NCBI GenBank assembly: GCA_902806335.1
Contig: CADCWG010000068.1
Coordinates: 40,058-104,057 of the forward strand
Origin: an uncultured Thermomicrobiales bacterium
GTDB taxonomy: Bacteria > Chloroflexota > Chloroflexia > Thermomicrobiales > UBA6265
Direction: 5' to 3'
DNA length: 64,000 bases
The translations under genes were made by a program, and so were the position numbers. Of this stretch, positions 36,995 to 49,375 are shown piece by piece. Below the pieces are notes generated by a model, which was not told the origin of the DNA, made no database searches, and saw only the letters and a program-made list of their open reading frames with translations. Within the stretch, counting starts at the first letter, position 1; every line of letters begins with the position of its first letter.

Positions 36995-37534
36995 CAACCA
37001 GCGTCCAGGCGATCGCCGGGCGCCTCACCCGGCGGGTGCGTGGCTGGCCCGAATTGGCTCGGTGCCTTTTGCGGCCTCCTGGTGATCGATTGCGGAATCC
37101 GGGGAGCGGTCGTCCACGGGACCTCCCGGGATAGGTCCGAAGCCAGAGGCTGAGGGGCGCAGCCGGCGGCGGACCCGCCGCGCGACGCGCCGGCATCAAC
37201 CCGGAGGCCGTATGAGCCCGGGGCCTGGCGTCCGGTGGGCGATGTCGCTGGCGCCCCCCCGGTACCAGCACCGAACAGCCGGATGCCATACCGCGCGGCC
37301 GCCTCTTCGGCGTCGGTCGACTCGGGGCGGCCCGGCCGCCGAACCGAAGGTTGACCTCTGCGCCAGTGGCTCCATGACTCCGGGCCAGTGGCCGGTCCCA
37401 TTGGGGGACCCGCGTGGGCGCGATGCCCGACGCGGCCCGAGCCATGCGTCGGACGGGCCAACCGGGCGAGTGGGGCCGCTGTCCCTCCTGCTGCCGGCGC
37501 GCGTGTCCCCCACGGGACGCACCGGATCGGAACC

Positions 37535-38725
37535 ATGGAGCTTATCGAGGAGCCGGGGCTGCGCGTCCCGATCAAGAGCTGGTTGCCCCCGACCGAGATC
37601 GAGCCGGCGGCGATGGAGCAACTGCGCAACGCCGCCCGCCACCCGGCTGTCGGCAGCCACGTCGCGGTGATGCCCGACTGCCACCCCGGCTTCGGGGTGA
37701 CGATCGGCTGCGTCTTCCCGACCGTCGGGGCCGTGGTGCCCGCCGGCGTCGGCGTGGACATCGGCTGCGGGATGTGCGCCGTCGCGACCGGTCGGTCCTA
37801 CGCGCCGGGCCGGATGAACGGTCGCTTCTGGGATCGGTGGGCGGAGAAGGTCCGCGCCGCCGTGCCGACCGGCTTCGGGGCGCACCGCCAGCCGCGGGCC
37901 TGGTCGGGCCTCGGCACCAAGCTCCGCGCCGAGGCGCTCCAACCACTCCTGCGGACTAAGGCCGCCACCCAGCTCGGGACGCTCGGCGGCGGCAACCACT
38001 TCCTGGAAGCGCAGGTGGACGAGACCGGCGAGCTGTGGGTGATGGTCCACTCCGGCAGCCGCAACACCGGCCTGCGGATCGCGGACCACTACCGCGACCT
38101 GGCCCACGACCGGGCGAACGCCACCGGTGACCAGGTCCCGCCCGACCTCTGGGCGTTGCCGCTGGACGCCGAGTCCGGCCGCGACTACCTCCACGACATG
38201 GGATGGGCGACGGAATTCGCGCGCGAGAATCGCTACCGGATGCTCGAGGCGATGCTCGAGGCGCTCGATGTCGATCCGGAGGAGGTCGGTGGTCGCGCGG
38301 CGTTCATCAACATCCCCCACAACTTCGCCCGCATCGAGGAGCACGGCGGGTCCGACGTGGTCGTGCACCGGAAGGGGGCGACCTCGGCGCGGGCGGGTGA
38401 GCTCGGCATCATCCCCGGCAGCATGGGCACCTCGAGCTACGTGGTGCGCGGGCGCGGCAACCCGGACAGCTTCGCGTCGTGCTCGCACGGGGCGGGTCGC
38501 AGGATGGGGCGGCGTCAGGCGCGGCGGGCGATCGATCAGGCCGCCTTCAAAGCCGCCCTCGCCGGCACCCACACGCGCGCGTCGGCTGGGTACCTCGACG
38601 AGGCGCCGCAGGCCTACAAGGACGTCACCGAGGTGGTGTCTCGGCAGGCCGACCTGGTCGAGATCGTCCACACCCTGCGGCCGCTCGTCACCGTGAAGGG
38701 CGACAGCCGGGCGAAGGAGGACTGA
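37535..38725 (+). CDS. rtcB: RtcB-family RNA ligase
   Basis: 396 residues of the GTP- and Mn-dependent ligase that joins 2',3'-cyclic phosphate and 5'-OH RNA ends. Visible motifs are MPDCHPGFGVTIGCVFPT, GVDIGCGMCAV (metal-binding Asp and Cys), LGGGNHFLE, VHSGSRNTG, GIIPGSMGTSSYV, and SHGAGRRMGRRQA, whose His accepts GMP in characterised enzymes. I start at the ATG at 37535, giving the usual MELI-like N-terminus; the track frame adds 49 residues. The stop codon's final A is the first base of repeat copy C. No archease or tRNA/RNA-processing gene is adjacent. Confidence 0.92.
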   Translation: MELIEEPGLRVPIKSWLPPTEIEPAAMEQLRNAARHPAVGSHVAVMPDCHPGFGVTIGCVFPTVGAVVPAGVGVDIGCGMCAVATGRSYAPGRMNGRFWDRWAEKVRAAVPTGFGAHRQPRAWSGLGTKLRAEALQPLLRTKAATQLGTLGGGNHFLEAQVDETGELWVMVHSGSRNTGLRIADHYRDLAHDRANATGDQVPPDLWALPLDAESGRDYLHDMGWATEFARENRYRMLEAMLEALDVDPEEVGGRAAFINIPHNFARIEEHGGSDVVVHRKGATSARAGELGIIPGSMGTSSYVVRGRGNPDSFASCSHGAGRRMGRRQARRAIDQAAFKAALAGTHTRASAGYLDEAPQAYKDVTEVVSRQADLVEIVHTLRPLVTVKGDSRAKED

Positions 38726-38870
38726 TACGGGATTCGGGTGATCGCTTGGGCTTCGCCCGGCGGGATCGCGGCTGGCTTCGGCCGGCTTCGTCCCTGAGCC
38801 GCTGACCTCGGGGCCTGCCTCGGGCGGGCCGGCACCCCCGGTACCACCACTGATCGGCCGGATTCGGTAT
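38725..38870 (-). repeat. Intergenic terminal-inverted-repeat element, copy C
   Basis: 146 bases beginning ATACGGGATTCGGGTGATC, starting inside the rtcB stop codon (TGA-TACGGG), and ending GGCCGGATTCGGTAT. Contains GGGCTTCGCCC, GGCTTCGGCC, and CCCTGAGCCGCTGACCTCGGGG shared with copy A in the same orientation. Confidence 0.78.
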
Positions 38871-38892
38871 GAGCCGGGTGGGGAGCCGTTCC

Positions 38893-39447
38893 TTAGATCG
38901 GGCGATCCAGGTCGGCCAGGAGTAAGGTAAGGTCGAGGACGAGGCCGGGCACGACGGTGGACGTCACGGCCCCGTCGACCATCGGCCGCGCCTCGTACCG
39001 TCCGTCCCGCGGGGAGCGCACGTCGAGCGACGGAACGGTTGGGTCGCCCAGCCAGTACTCGCGGACCCCAGCGGCCGCATACAGGTCGGCCTTCACGCCC
39101 AGATCGCGGTGCCGGGTCGACGGCGAGAGCACCTCCACGACCAGGTCGGGTCCGCCCGAGACGAACCGGTCGCCGACGATCGAGCTTCGCTCACGCGTGA
39201 CGAAGAGCAGATCGGGCTCGAGCACGTCGTACTCGGACAGCTTGACGTCGAACGGCGCGACGAAGACCTCACCGAGCCCCGCGGCCTCGGCGGCATCCAG
39301 AACCCGGAAGAGCCGCTTCAGGAGTCGCTGGTGTGCCAGGGACGGCGACGTCAACTGGACCAGCTCCCCGTGGATCAGCTCGTAGCGCTTCCCGTCGTCG
39401 GGGAGGGCGGCGTAGTCGTCGTAGGTGAGGCGCGTCCTGGTCGCCAT
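38893..39447 (-). CDS. Uma2-family (DUF820) restriction-endonuclease-fold protein
   Basis: 184 residues. LTYDDYAALPDDGKRYELIHGELVQLTSPSLAHQRLLKRL is the standard Uma2 opening. VLEPDLLFVTRERSS, PDLVVEVLSPSTRHRDLGVKADLYAAAGVREYWLGDP carry the PD-(D/E)xK-like residues Asp, Glu and Lys. ATG at 39447. The family is abundant in cyanobacteria and Chloroflexota; its biological role is unknown. Transcribed leftward between repeat copies C and F. Confidence 0.88.
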   Translation of the reverse strand: MATRTRLTYDDYAALPDDGKRYELIHGELVQLTSPSLAHQRLLKRLFRVLDAAEAAGLGEVFVAPFDVKLSEYDVLEPDLLFVTRERSSIVGDRFVSGGPDLVVEVLSPSTRHRDLGVKADLYAAAGVREYWLGDPTVPSLDVRSPRDGRYEARPMVDGAVTSTVVPGLVLDLTLLLADLDRPI

Positions 39448-39499
39448 CGCGGTCTCCGAAGAGCGGTATTCAGGTAGCGGCGAGTGGCGACCGGGATGC

Positions 39500-39631
39500 A
39501 ACGTCGGTGGAGGTACCGGAGGCGCGGCGGCCGAACGGCCCAGCCGTGGGACGCCTCGTGGCCGGAGGCTCGGGGGCGAAGCCGGCTTCGCCCCCGCCGG
39601 GCGAAGCCCCGGCGACTACCTGGGGTCCGGA

Positions 39632-39633
<2 letters not shown>
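39500..39633 (+). repeat. Intergenic repeat element, copy F (abuts guaB stop)
   Basis: GGTGGAGGTACCGGAGG, then GGCTCGGGGGCGAAGCCGGCTTCGCCCCCGCCGGGCGAAGCCCCGGCGACTACC and GGGTCCGGAT, following family block order. The central stem GGGGGCGAAGCCGGCTTCGCCCCC is perfect. The right end meets the complement of the guaB stop at 39632. Confidence 0.6.
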
Positions 39634-42494
<2,861 letters not shown>

Positions 42495-42606
42495 AGCGCG
42501 CAGTGTCCGGACAAACGCGGCGACCCCGGGTGACGGCGTGAGTCGGGCCGTCTCCCGCGCGTCGCGGTGGTACCCGAATGGCCGCGCGACCGGCGGAGGG
42601 GGAGCG

Positions 42607-43941
42607 TCAGTCGAAGACGGAGATCTCCGTCCCGAGCGGGGCCCACCCGAACAGGAAGGAGGCGACGTCGAGCGGCAGGTTGACGCAGCCGTGGCTCATC
42701 GGGACGCCGAAGTTGTCGTGCCAGTAGGCCCCGTGGAGGGCCTCGGCCTCCGCGTTGAAATAGAGCACGTCCGGCACGTCCTCCACCTCGTAGCGGGCTC
42801 CCGCCGGCGGGGTCGTCCCGTCCTGGGTGCCGTCGTCGAGGGCGACCACCTCACCGGTGCCGTCGGTGAAGCCGGCCATCGTCTCGGTCTCGCGCTTGAT
42901 CCGGACGTGGAACCGGCCGCGCTCGGTCTCGTTCGGCACGATCCCCGTGCTGACGAGGGTCTCCAGGATCAGCTCGTCGCCCTGGAAGGCGCGCAAGGTC
43001 TGCTGGCCGATGCTGACCTCAATCCGCTTGCGACCGGGTGCCTCCTGGTCGCCCACCGGGGACGGGTTGGCGGCATCCCAGAACCGCGACTCGGTGAAGG
43101 CCACGAGACCGTCCTCGTCGACCGGCGCGGTGGGGATCTCAAGGGTCGTGGCCATCTCGCGAGGCAGCGGCGCGAGACGGGTGCCGCGTCGCCCGGTCAG
43201 CAGCAGGCCGCCCTCGAAGTACTGGGCGGTCACCCCCCGCTCGACGATCGGCCGGGAGAGGGCACTGCCCAGGTAGAAGTCGCCCTCGTGGGCCGCGTAC
43301 CAGGCGCCGGCGGCCCCACCGACGGGGTGCCCGGTGGTGGGGTCAATCGCGCTGCCCGCGGCGGCGTCCACGACCGCCACGTCGCTCCCCGGACCCGGCG
43401 CGACCCAGGCGGCGGCGCGGCGGTCGCCGCCGCCGGTGGCGCGGCGCCCGTCGGCCCGGAAGCCGCCAGTGCGGGCGGAGAGGGCCTCCGTACCGATCGG
43501 GGCGAGGCGGACGGTCGGGTCCTCCGTGTAGATGAACTCGGGCCGGAACTGGAGGATCCCCCGCTCGAAGGCCTGGCTGTAGTAGCCGCCAAAAGCGAAC
43601 GGCTCCGAGATCGGGTCTCCGTAGACGGCGGCCGCGCCGTTGGCTCGCCAGTAATCGAGCATCTGGCCACCGACGGTGTGCCCGGTTCCGGGGACGACGA
43701 AGCGCTCAGCCGACTGCCCGAGGTCGGGGGGGAGCATCTCCACCGGAAGGTTCAGGTCAGACGACGGGTTCGGCTGGGTCCGCGGTTGAGCCGCGGCCCC
43801 GGTCGCGGCGGCCGGCACGGCCCCCAACGAAGGCGCCCCGAGCAACACCGCGACGGCAGCAACCACCAGCCGCCGCTGGGCAACCCGGGTTCCGGATCGA
43901 GTGCGTCGAATCAGGCGCCGGGCGGGAGAGAGCTGAAACAT
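42607..43941 (-). CDS. Exported L,D-transpeptidase (YkuD domain)
   Basis: 444 residues. A basic N-terminus and hydrophobic stretch (RRLVVAAVAVLLGAPSLGAVPAAATGAAAQ) form a signal peptide. The middle region holds segments such as MLDYWRANGAAAVYGDPISEPF, typical of repeats found in Chloroflexota envelope proteins. The C-terminal YkuD domain begins KRIEVSIGQQTLRAFQGDELILETLVSTG and contains the active-site motif YWHDNFGVPMSHGCVNLPL with the nucleophilic Cys. It would make 3-3 crosslinks or attach proteins to peptidoglycan. Preceded by a 708-base gap. Confidence 0.88.
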   Translation of the reverse strand: MFQLSPARRLIRRTRSGTRVAQRRLVVAAVAVLLGAPSLGAVPAAATGAAAQPRTQPNPSSDLNLPVEMLPPDLGQSAERFVVPGTGHTVGGQMLDYWRANGAAAVYGDPISEPFAFGGYYSQAFERGILQFRPEFIYTEDPTVRLAPIGTEALSARTGGFRADGRRATGGGDRRAAAWVAPGPGSDVAVVDAAAGSAIDPTTGHPVGGAAGAWYAAHEGDFYLGSALSRPIVERGVTAQYFEGGLLLTGRRGTRLAPLPREMATTLEIPTAPVDEDGLVAFTESRFWDAANPSPVGDQEAPGRKRIEVSIGQQTLRAFQGDELILETLVSTGIVPNETERGRFHVRIKRETETMAGFTDGTGEVVALDDGTQDGTTPPAGARYEVEDVPDVLYFNAEAEALHGAYWHDNFGVPMSHGCVNLPLDVASFLFGWAPLGTEISVFD

Positions 43942-44649
43942 CGGGCGGGGTACCTCTGGCTGGACGCGGCATTCGCGCCGGCGCGACGGACGACGCTCCG
44001 GTGAGCCGTCGACCGAGGTTGGGTGCGGGGCCGAGCGTTGGCGTCCGCTGGGACAAGGTCACGGTGACCCATCCCTTCGTAAGTATCGCAAGATCGCACC
44101 CGCCCGGCCCACACCGACGGCAAGGTGAGGCCGTCTCTGCGGGGCGCGTCGGTGTTCTTCCCGCTGTCGAGGGTGACGTCCCCCGGGCCACGCCAGATGA
44201 GGCCGAGTGTAGGAATGCCGGTACGGCCGGGACCAGCCGGCCCCTGACCTTCCCAGGCCGCGTGCCGTTGTCCCGAGGCGGGCTCTTCTCGGGGCCCGGT
44301 TCGGCTCGGCGCCGCGAAGGCCCGTCGACGAAGCCCGGGCAGGGTCGCTCCCGTCAGGTGGAGACAGTCTCCAACGACGATCACGATGGAGATGACGTTG
44401 TAGGATGCAACTACATCGTCGGCGGCCCTGTCGGTGGGAGCGGCGGAGAGTCGTAGGCCGCGAAACTCGCGCGGCGGGTGGGAGTGTGTCTGGCCCGCGC
44501 CCGTGCTCTCGGCCGGGGCACCGGTCAACACGGCGACGTGCGTCGCGCTGACCCGGCGGGGCGGGTTGCTCACACGTGGCGATCCAAGGAGGTGTCCACC
44601 CCCGCGTCCTTAGCGAGCTCGGGTCGGTGTGAAGCGCAGGCGGGGCCGG
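43942..44649. other. Gap between YkuD and pyrF genes
   Basis: No convincing gene on either strand. The main structure is an operator-like inverted repeat at 44394-44420. A local drop in GC (TTCGTAAGTATCGCAAGATCG near 44080) could be part of the promoter for the YkuD gene. Confidence 0.4.
44394..44420. promoter_or_regulatory. Operator-like inverted repeat GACGTTGTAG-N7-CTACATCGTC
   Basis: Ten-base arms with one mismatch around GATGCAA, in a relatively AT-rich patch. The centre TTGTAGGATGCAACTACA resembles binding sites of MarR-type repressors. No regulator gene lies beside it. Confidence 0.35.
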
Positions 44650-45570
44650 TTACGTCGCTGGGACTCGGGCCTCGTTGATCTCGTTCCGTAGCGCCGCCGC
44701 CACGGCGCGGGCATGGTCCGCGAAGTCGACCCCATCGTGGGCATAGATCACCGATCGCGACGCGGACACGAGGAGATTGGCGTCCGGGCCGGCTTCGGCA
44801 CCGGCCTGGACGGCGGCCGTGAGGTCTCCCGCCTGGGCACCGACGCCGGGGAGCAGGATCGGCAGCCCGGGGCAGCGGGCTCGGACCGCCGCCAGGGCGC
44901 CTGGATAGGTCGCGCCGACGACCATGCCCACCGACGCCGGATGGCGCTGGGCCCAGGCAAGCGTGCGTTCGGCCATGAGAAGGTACAACTCGGTCGTCGT
45001 CTCGTCGTCGCGACCGACAACAAGATTCTGAAACTCGCCGCCGCCGGGGTTGCTGGTCTTGCAGAGGACGAAGACCCCACGCTCGGCGCGGTCGAGGAAG
45101 GGGGCCAGGCTGTCCTCGCCGAGAAAGCCACCGGCGGTGACGGCGGCGAAGTCCCACCCGTCGAGGTAGCCACGGGCATAGGCCTCGGCGGTGTGCCCGA
45201 TGTCCTGGACCTTGGCGTCGAGGATGACCGGGATACCTCCCGGCACGAGTTCCCGGGTGGCGACCAGGGCCCGGATCCCGTCGAGCCCGTGCGCGAGGTA
45301 GAAGCCGAGGTTGGGCTTGTAGGCACAGACGAGGTCCGACGTCGCTTCGATGATCGCGGCGTTGAAGTGGACGATCGCGTCGGCGGGGGGGAGGCCCCTG
45401 AGGTGCGTCGGGAAGCGCGAGAGGTCCGGGTCGAGCCCGACACAGAGCAGGCTTTCGTTAGCCACCATGGCGGCGCGAAGCGCGGAGGCGAACGCCCGGT
45501 CGGCCAGCGGGGCTGTCAGTGGCGGGCGCGACCTGTCCGGCCGGGTCACGTCGGTGTCGGTCGCGGTCAT
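44650..45570 (-). CDS. pyrF: Orotidine-5'-phosphate decarboxylase, type 2
   Basis: 306 residues, the last step of UMP synthesis. LLCVGLDPDLSRFP, FNAAIIEATSDLVCAYKPNLGFY and ILDAKVQDIGHTAEAYA are diagnostic of the longer mycobacterial-type PyrF; the catalytic Asp-x-Lys-x-x-Asp core is intact (DAKVQD, more usually DAKRGD). GATYPGALAAVRARCPGLPILLPGVGAQAGD is the phosphate-binding end. Transcribed alone; no other pyr genes are nearby apart from upp 30 kb away. Confidence 0.93.
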   Translation of the reverse strand: MTATDTDVTRPDRSRPPLTAPLADRAFASALRAAMVANESLLCVGLDPDLSRFPTHLRGLPPADAIVHFNAAIIEATSDLVCAYKPNLGFYLAHGLDGIRALVATRELVPGGIPVILDAKVQDIGHTAEAYARGYLDGWDFAAVTAGGFLGEDSLAPFLDRAERGVFVLCKTSNPGGGEFQNLVVGRDDETTTELYLLMAERTLAWAQRHPASVGMVVGATYPGALAAVRARCPGLPILLPGVGAQAGDLTAAVQAGAEAGPDANLLVSASRSVIYAHDGVDFADHARAVAAALRNEINEARVPAT

Positions 45571-46016
45571 GGCGGTCCCCCTCTTTCAGGCGGCCCTGAC
45601 TGTCCGACGGATTCGTGCCGTCCGCCGACAAGTCCACCCGTGGGCGCGCGGTGGCCAGGGTAGATGGGTCAGCCGAAGGGGTCAATGGAGGGACGGCGGC
45701 CGGTCGGCAGCCCGCCGCAGAACCGGACGGACAACCTGGCCGTACTTCATGATTGGGTCTCGGTTGGGCTCGCCAGGGGTGGTAGACTGCTCACAGGAGC
45801 CTGTCGCTCCGTAGGGTCACACGCTGTCTACAGTTCAGGTGTAGGGGTCGCCCGACGACCGAACCGGATGACGCCCCGCCGCTCCCCGCGCCGTACCGCC
45901 CGCTTGCCCCGTCAACGAGTCGTGACGCGCTCGGCGTGCCGCCTGCCCCAAGGGGGACGTGGCTCCGCACGCGAGTGAGCCCGGGCGCCGGTTAAGGCGG
46001 GTGGCCAGGAGGCCGA
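45571..46016. other. Divergent gap between pyrF and the dehydratase gene
   Basis: No gene recognised. It should carry promoters for both flanking genes; TAGACT near 45782 and relatively AT-rich DNA around 45740-45840 are candidates, without a properly spaced -35. Confidence 0.35.
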
Positions 46017-47090
46017 ATGGTGAGCATCGGGGCCGCGGCGCCGAACCAGACGACAGGCCAGACGGACCTTGCCCACGGTCCCGATGGTGTCGCGCGCGAC
46101 GCCGGCGGGGAGCGGCCCGCGGTGATCCCGACCATGCTGGACGTGCTCCGCGCCCGGCTCGTGGTCAACCGGTACCTGGCGCCCACGCCGACGCTTGCCC
46201 CGCTGTCCCTGGCCGAGCGCCTCGGGTTTTCCGTGCACCTCAAGTGCGAGAACCTCCAGCCGACGGGGGCGTTCAAGATCCGGGGCGGCGTCAACCTGCT
46301 CAGTCAGCTGACGCCCGCGGAACGGAGCCGGGGCGTCATCACGGCGTCCACCGGAAACCACGGCCAATCGATCGCCTACGCGGCCGGCCTCTTCGCGGCA
46401 CGGGCGGTGGTCTACGCGCCGGATGGCGCTAATCCGAACAAGGTCGCCGCGATGCGGCGCCTCGGCGCCGAGGTCGTGCTGGACGGCGTGGACTTCGACG
46501 CGAGTTGCGCCGCCGCGCAGGCGCGCGCCGCGGCCGACGGCCTCTACTTCGTTCACCCCGCCAATGAGCCGCGCCTGATCGCCGGGGTGGCGACCTACTC
46601 CCTCGAGTTGATGGAGGCCGTGCCGGACCTGGACACGCTGCTCGTGCCGGTCGGCGGCGGCAGTGGCCTCTGTGGCGCGCTGGTCGTGGGGAAGGCGATC
46701 AATCCTCGCCTCGAGGTCATCGGGGTGCAGGCGACGGGCGCGCCGGCGGTTCGGGAGTCCTGGCGGCGCCGAGAGCTGCTCACGCTCGCGGCGGCGGACA
46801 CCTTCGCCGAGGGGGTGGCGACGCGGGCCGCGTTCGACCTGCCGGCGCGGATCATCTGGGACCGGGTCGACGACATCCACCTGGTTAGCGACGCGGAGAT
46901 GCGGCGCGCGATCCTGACGCTGCTCGAGACGACCGGGATGCTGGCCGAAGGCGCGGGCGCGGCCGCCCTCGCCGCGGCCTATGCCCTCCGGGGCCGGCTG
47001 GCCGGGCGGCGGGTCGGGGTCGTGCTCTCGGGCGGGAATCTGACGCTGGATGGGCTGCGCCGGGCGCTGGCCGAGGAGACTGCCTGGTGA
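46017..47090 (+). CDS. Threonine/serine dehydratase-like PLP enzyme
   Basis: 357 residues of fold-type II PLP enzymes. The PLP-binding Lys is in NLQPTGAFKIRGG, the substrate loop in TASTGNHGQSIAYAA, and the phosphate-binding Gly loop in VPVGGGSGLCGAL. No C-terminal ACT regulatory domain, so it resembles catabolic threonine dehydratase or serine racemase rather than IlvA. About 35 N-terminal residues precede the fold. The ribosome site AGGAGG precedes ATG. The downstream TPR gene overlaps by four bases (GTGA), which is an unusual partner. Confidence 0.88.
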   Translation: MVSIGAAAPNQTTGQTDLAHGPDGVARDAGGERPAVIPTMLDVLRARLVVNRYLAPTPTLAPLSLAERLGFSVHLKCENLQPTGAFKIRGGVNLLSQLTPAERSRGVITASTGNHGQSIAYAAGLFAARAVVYAPDGANPNKVAAMRRLGAEVVLDGVDFDASCAAAQARAAADGLYFVHPANEPRLIAGVATYSLELMEAVPDLDTLLVPVGGGSGLCGALVVGKAINPRLEVIGVQATGAPAVRESWRRRELLTLAAADTFAEGVATRAAFDLPARIIWDRVDDIHLVSDAEMRRAILTLLETTGMLAEGAGAAALAAAYALRGRLAGRRVGVVLSGGNLTLDGLRRALAEETAW

Positions 47091-49375
47091 GTGGGCTCAT
47101 GGCGCGGCTGGGCGGGCGATCCCGAAACAACGGCGCCAGCGCGCTGATCCAGATCGCCCGCGAGGTCGTCGGGCGTCGCCGGTCGGTCCAGGGGGCGCTG
47201 ACCGAGATCCGCCATCCGGCGGTGCTCGACGCGCTCGCGGACGAGGACTTCCGGTCGCTGGACGCGACCATCGCCGAGCGGGCGTCCTCCGACCACGAGT
47301 TCGCGCTCGTGCTGGCCCGGCTGGCCCACGCCGCCGCTCGGGCCAAGAGCTTCGATCGCCAGGTGGTGGACGCGGCGCTGCGGCTCGATGCTCTGCTGCC
47401 GGCGGACGACCCCAACCGCGAGCGGGAGAAGCTTCTGCGCGACGCGTACACGTCCGCCCAGAAGGCGAGCTATGTCCGGGGTGGCCGGCTCGCGCTGGGG
47501 CGGCTGGGACGTCGCGCGGTCGAGGCGGGCGACCTCGATCGGGCCCGCGTGCTGCTCCAGCAGCAGCTCGACCTCGGTCCCGACACCGGGGACAGCGCGG
47601 CCGAGGTCGACTCGGCGATCGTGCTCGGGGATATCGTTCGCCGGGACGGTGACGTCGGGGCGGCCCAGGCGCTGTACCGCCGGGCGGGCGTCGCCTCCCA
47701 GCGCCTGGAGCACCACCGCGGGCTGGCCGAGGCGCTGATCCGCCAGGTCGAGCTGATGCCGGAGGACGCCAGCCTCGACGCCGTGGCCGCGCTCCAGCGG
47801 CAGGCGCTCGACGCCGCCGAGCGGACCGGCGACGCCCAGCTCGAGAGCCGGATCATCCTCGCCCTCGCCGACACGCTGTCGGCGTCCGGGCGGCACGACG
47901 AGGCGGCCGATCAGCTCGCGGAGGGGCTGGCGATCGCCAGGGCACTCGGTGACCTCTCGCTGGAGGCGCGGTGCGAGTCCGGCCTCGCCGTCGCCGAGCG
48001 GCGGCGAGGCCGACTCCGCGAGGCGGCCGAGCACGAGCGGCGGATGCTGACCCTGGAGGAACGGCTGGGCAACCGGCCGGCGGCGGCGGCCTGGGCGGCT
48101 CAGCTCGCGAGCACCGAGCTCGCCCTCCATGACCCCGAGGGCGCGGTCGACGCGTTCGAGCGGGCCCGGGATCTGGCCCAGGCGCTCGGCGACGGGGCAC
48201 TGGAGCAGCGGGCGGAGGGCGGACTCGGCGTCGCCTATACGCTCCTGCGCCGGCCGTCGGAAGCCCTTGCCCACCTGATGCGGGCGCTCGACCTGGCGCG
48301 GGCCGCGGGCGACGAGCGGCGGCAGGCCCGGTGGCTGGCCAGCATCGGCGAGGCCCTCTGGACGTTCGGTCAGGTGGAGGCATCGGGCCAGGCGACCCAG
48401 CAGGCCGTCGACGTGGCGCGGCGAATCGGCGACGCGGAGCTCGAGGCGGGGATGCTCGCCCTGCTGGGCCAGGTCCATGCGGCCCGCCGCGAGCCGATCC
48501 GGGCCCGCGACTGCTACACCCGGGCCCTCGAGCTGCACCGCGCGCTCGGGCAGACCGGGGAGCAGGTGACGACCCTGGCCGCGCTGGCCCAGTTGGCGGC
48601 CGAGACGGGTCAGCCGGTCCAGGCGATGACGATGCTCGAGCAGGCGCTCCAGATCGCGACCGCCGCGGGCGACCGTGCCGGCGCGGCCCGTCTCTATGGG
48701 CGCCTCGGGCGGCTGGCGCAGCGGCGCGGTGACGCTGGCGTCGCACTCGACGCGCTCGGTCGGGCACTCGAGCTCGCCGAGGCCGTCGACCAGCCGGCCC
48801 TCCTCAACCAGGCGCTCCAGCACCTGGCCACCGCCCAGGACCTCGCTGGCGACGGCCGCGCCGCCGACACCTACCGTCGCGCGGTCACCGTCGCTCAGCA
48901 CCTGGGGGATGCCCACGGCGAGGCGGTGATGCGCCTGAACCTTGGCGCGCTGTTGAGCGTCCACCAGAGCAACGGGCACGTCGACGAGGGGATCGCCCAC
49001 CTGCAGGAGGCGGCCGCCCTCGCCGCTGACCTGCCGCGCGACGACCGCGCGCTGCGGGAGCGGATCGCCGATACCCTGGCGTCGGTCGTTGCCGAGCCCG
49101 AACTCGAGTTCGAGCCCGAGTACCTGCCGTCCGACTCCTGGGACGACGAGCCGGGACAAGACCTGGATGGCGGGGAGGCCGGGGAGGCAGAGCCGGCCCA
49201 GGGAGCGGCTCGCTGGAGCCAGCCCGAGCGGCGGCGCGAGGCGAGCGGCGGTAGCGCCCTCCGAGCCTGGCGGGCGGGGATCGATCGCGGCGAGGGCGCC
49301 CGGGGCCGGCGTCGGGAGACCGACGCCTGGGCCGAGGACGAGCTCCACGGCGAGACGACACTCCCGCCGCAGTAA
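47087..49375 (+). CDS. Long tetratricopeptide-repeat protein
   Basis: 762 residues, almost entirely helical TPR/Sel1-like repeats of 40 residues from about 110 to 640. Repeated cores are ALGDLSLEARCESGLAVAERRRGRLREAAEHERR, ALGDGALEQRAEGGLGVAYTLLRRPSEALAHLMRAL and HLGDAHGEAVMRLNLGALL. The C-terminal ~110 residues are acidic then basic and disordered. There is no signal peptide or membrane helix, so it is a cytoplasmic scaffold. Coupled to the dehydratase gene by overlap and followed after 363 bases by the pseudo-phosphatase-like membrane protein. Partner unknown. Confidence 0.85.
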   Translation: MSGLMARLGGRSRNNGASALIQIAREVVGRRRSVQGALTEIRHPAVLDALADEDFRSLDATIAERASSDHEFALVLARLAHAAARAKSFDRQVVDAALRLDALLPADDPNREREKLLRDAYTSAQKASYVRGGRLALGRLGRRAVEAGDLDRARVLLQQQLDLGPDTGDSAAEVDSAIVLGDIVRRDGDVGAAQALYRRAGVASQRLEHHRGLAEALIRQVELMPEDASLDAVAALQRQALDAAERTGDAQLESRIILALADTLSASGRHDEAADQLAEGLAIARALGDLSLEARCESGLAVAERRRGRLREAAEHERRMLTLEERLGNRPAAAAWAAQLASTELALHDPEGAVDAFERARDLAQALGDGALEQRAEGGLGVAYTLLRRPSEALAHLMRALDLARAAGDERRQARWLASIGEALWTFGQVEASGQATQQAVDVARRIGDAELEAGMLALLGQVHAARREPIRARDCYTRALELHRALGQTGEQVTTLAALAQLAAETGQPVQAMTMLEQALQIATAAGDRAGAARLYGRLGRLAQRRGDAGVALDALGRALELAEAVDQPALLNQALQHLATAQDLAGDGRAADTYRRAVTVAQHLGDAHGEAVMRLNLGALLSVHQSNGHVDEGIAHLQEAAALAADLPRDDRALRERIADTLASVVAEPELEFEPEYLPSDSWDDEPGQDLDGGEAGEAEPAQGAARWSQPERRREASGGSALRAWRAGIDRGEGARGRRRETDAWAEDELHGETTLPPQ

